A stretch of DNA of 64,000 bases from Cytophagales bacterium. Its GTDB lineage: Bacteria > Bacteroidota > Bacteroidia > Cytophagales > Bernardetiaceae. Under the pieces are notes generated by a model. It was given only the letters and a program-made list of their open reading frames with translations, searched no databases and was not told where the DNA came from. The position numbers were made by a program, and so were the translations under genes. Location of the stretch: assembly GCA_004293815.1 (NCBI GenBank), contig RDZD01000022.1, positions 1-64,000 of the forward strand, given 5' to 3'. Positions 63,043-64,000 of the stretch are shown piece after piece (within the stretch, counting starts at the first letter, position 1; the number at the start of each line of letters is the position of its first letter).

Positions 63043-63894
63043 ATGCACTATATCTCCTTTTTTTTTCTCTATATAGGTTTGGCTTTGACTTCCTGCCAAA
63101 ACTCCTCTCAGAAGGCTGCCTCTTCACCTGTCCAGTTGGCTAAAGCTATAAGTCAGCCAATTAAAGCAACTGAGTCGCCTAAAACTATCCCAGAGGGATT
63201 GCAAAGACTGCTTAAAGCCTATCCAAATCAGTTCAAATCTGCCTCCGAAAACGAGCTAGTTTGGCAAGACGGCAGCACTATGGTTTTTGATGACGGCAAA
63301 AAAAACAAAACCCATCAAGAACTCTTGGACTCGCCCGACTTAGAAGATCAATTGAGTCAAGTTTATCCTAAGAGCTCCAAATACGATAAGCCCGCCAAAA
63401 ACCATGATCCTGGACGTATTCGCTACGAGGCTTTTTTAAAGAAAATGTATGGTCAGAGTGCTATAGAGGTGCAAAAAAATCTAACCACTGTTATTTGGCT
63501 GCCAAAGACATTAAAAGTGCGCTTGAGTGTTACCAAAATCAACGATGTACATCTCAAACTAAAGGCTGTTTCTGAAGAACTAGATGCCCTGCCACATTTG
63601 CACAAGTATCTAAAAGCACCAGGAGGCACTTTCAACTGGCGCAACATTGCTGGCACCAAAAGACTCAGCGCACATAGCTTTGGGATGACCATTGACATCA
63701 ATGTGGCACATTCTCATTACTGGCAGAACGAAGCAGGTTCGGCTAACGAGAATTTTAATTTAAGCTATAAAAATAGCATTCCGCTAGAAATTGTAGAGAT
63801 ATTCGAGAAGCACGGCTTCATTTGGGGCGGCAAATGGTACCATTACGACACCATGCATTTTGAGTACAGACCTGAGTTGCTGGTAGACTTATAG
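63043..63894 (+). CDS. M15-family D-Ala-D-Ala carboxypeptidase-like lipoprotein
   Basis: The ATG at 63043 (MHYISFFFLYIG) gives 283 residues with a lipobox LTSC (Cys near 18). The C-terminal third carries the metal site of the M15 (VanY-like) peptidases: SAHSFGMTIDIN (H-x6-D) and WYHYDTMHFEYRPEL, with the second histidine in MHFE. M15 enzymes trim cell-wall peptides. Its long charged N-terminal part (QLSQVYPKSSKYD) is typical of the DUF-type M15 lipoproteins in this phylum. It starts 228 bases upstream-free of the phosphatase gene. Confidence 0.87.
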   Translation: MHYISFFFLYIGLALTSCQNSSQKAASSPVQLAKAISQPIKATESPKTIPEGLQRLLKAYPNQFKSASENELVWQDGSTMVFDDGKKNKTHQELLDSPDLEDQLSQVYPKSSKYDKPAKNHDPGRIRYEAFLKKMYGQSAIEVQKNLTTVIWLPKTLKVRLSVTKINDVHLKLKAVSEELDALPHLHKYLKAPGGTFNWRNIAGTKRLSAHSFGMTIDINVAHSHYWQNEAGSANENFNLSYKNSIPLEIVEIFEKHGFIWGGKWYHYDTMHFEYRPELLVDL

Positions 63895-63912
63895 CATTTA
63901 GAAAAACTTTTT

Positions 63913-64000
63913 ATGCGCTTTTTTTACAATCTAGGCATTTATTTTTATGCACTTTTAGCAAGAATTTTCGCGCTTTTTAGTCCTAAAGCTAAGCTTTTTG
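63913..64000 (+). CDS. waaA: 3-deoxy-D-manno-octulosonic acid transferase, N-terminal part (cut by window end)
   Basis: The frame from 63913 is open to the end of the window and reads MRFFYNLGIYFYALLARIFA, then LFSPKAKLF. This is the membrane-anchoring start typical of WaaA/KdtA, which adds Kdo to lipid A (the 'YxLGIYxY...NPKAK' pattern). Only 29 residues are visible, so the call rests on this short N-terminus. It begins 19 bases after the M15 gene and probably shares its transcript. Confidence 0.65.
   Translation, partial: MRFFYNLGIYFYALLARIFALFSPKAKLF

Overview
The window is a piece of a Bacteroidota chromosome, most likely from the Cytophagales-type (gliding, sulfonolipid-making) part of the phylum. 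This rests on several traits seen together. There are TonB-dependent receptors with a carboxypeptidase-regulatory-like N-terminal domain, a secreted M43 protease with a C-terminal type IX secretion sorting domain, and a bacillithiol deacetylase (BshB1). AccD lacks its zinc ribbon, a DUF4476 protein is present, promoters have the TTG / TAnnTTTG form, and ribosome binding sites are A-rich rather than Shine-Dalgarno. Base composition is about 40-43% GC by eye and fairly even. No tRNA, rRNA, CRISPR array, prophage or intact insertion sequence was found.

Layout. 1-1.5 kb is decayed: an Rpn-nuclease tail, an N-terminal stub of an O-succinylhomoserine sulfhydrylase-like gene, and a SpoIIAA-like gene broken by a frameshift. 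1.6-4.4 kb holds a TonB receptor and a small HExxH membrane protein (minus strand). 4.8-7.2 kb is a comA-comB-accD cluster (sulfolactate synthesis plus fatty-acid synthesis). 7.3-10.1 kb has a STELLO-type glycosyltransferase and ftsZ. 10.1-11.9 kb has a family 2 glycosyltransferase and an OmpA protein (minus). 12.1-13.1 kb is a SiaB-kinase/SiaC-phosphoprotein pair. 13.8-16.5 kb has rmlA, bshB1 and an alpha/beta hydrolase, followed by a second TonB receptor. 18.6-21.5 kb is a TPR-CHAT protease-like protein, then the PDH E2 gene. 24-27 kb holds UbiA, efp and clpP (minus). 27.2-32.3 kb is a heme/cytochrome run: ccmF-like, hemH, ctaB and a GreA-like gene. 32.6-33.6 kb is a second SiaB/SiaC pair. 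33.7-43.9 kb is housekeeping and envelope genes, including msrB, an Omp85 protein, a spermidine synthase, eno and a fatty-acid desaturase. 44-56 kb includes gdhA, an NTF2/GNAT/nitrilase operon, gcvT and the M43 protease. 56-63 kb has two large TPR-SpoIIE phosphatases flanking two small secreted proteins. The window ends in an M15 peptidase and the start of waaA.

The most interesting theme is signalling. Two SiaB/SiaC pairs and two TPR-SpoIIE (SiaA-like) phosphatases lie within about 50 kb, with no diguanylate cyclase (SiaD) in sight. They have the parts of a partner-switching system whose output in this phylum is not evident. Both SiaC proteins carry the predicted phosphoacceptor threonine at residue 68. 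A second notable item is a near-consensus sigma-54 promoter, with twin upstream CGGACAC repeats, in front of a small secreted protein gene at about 48.0 kb.
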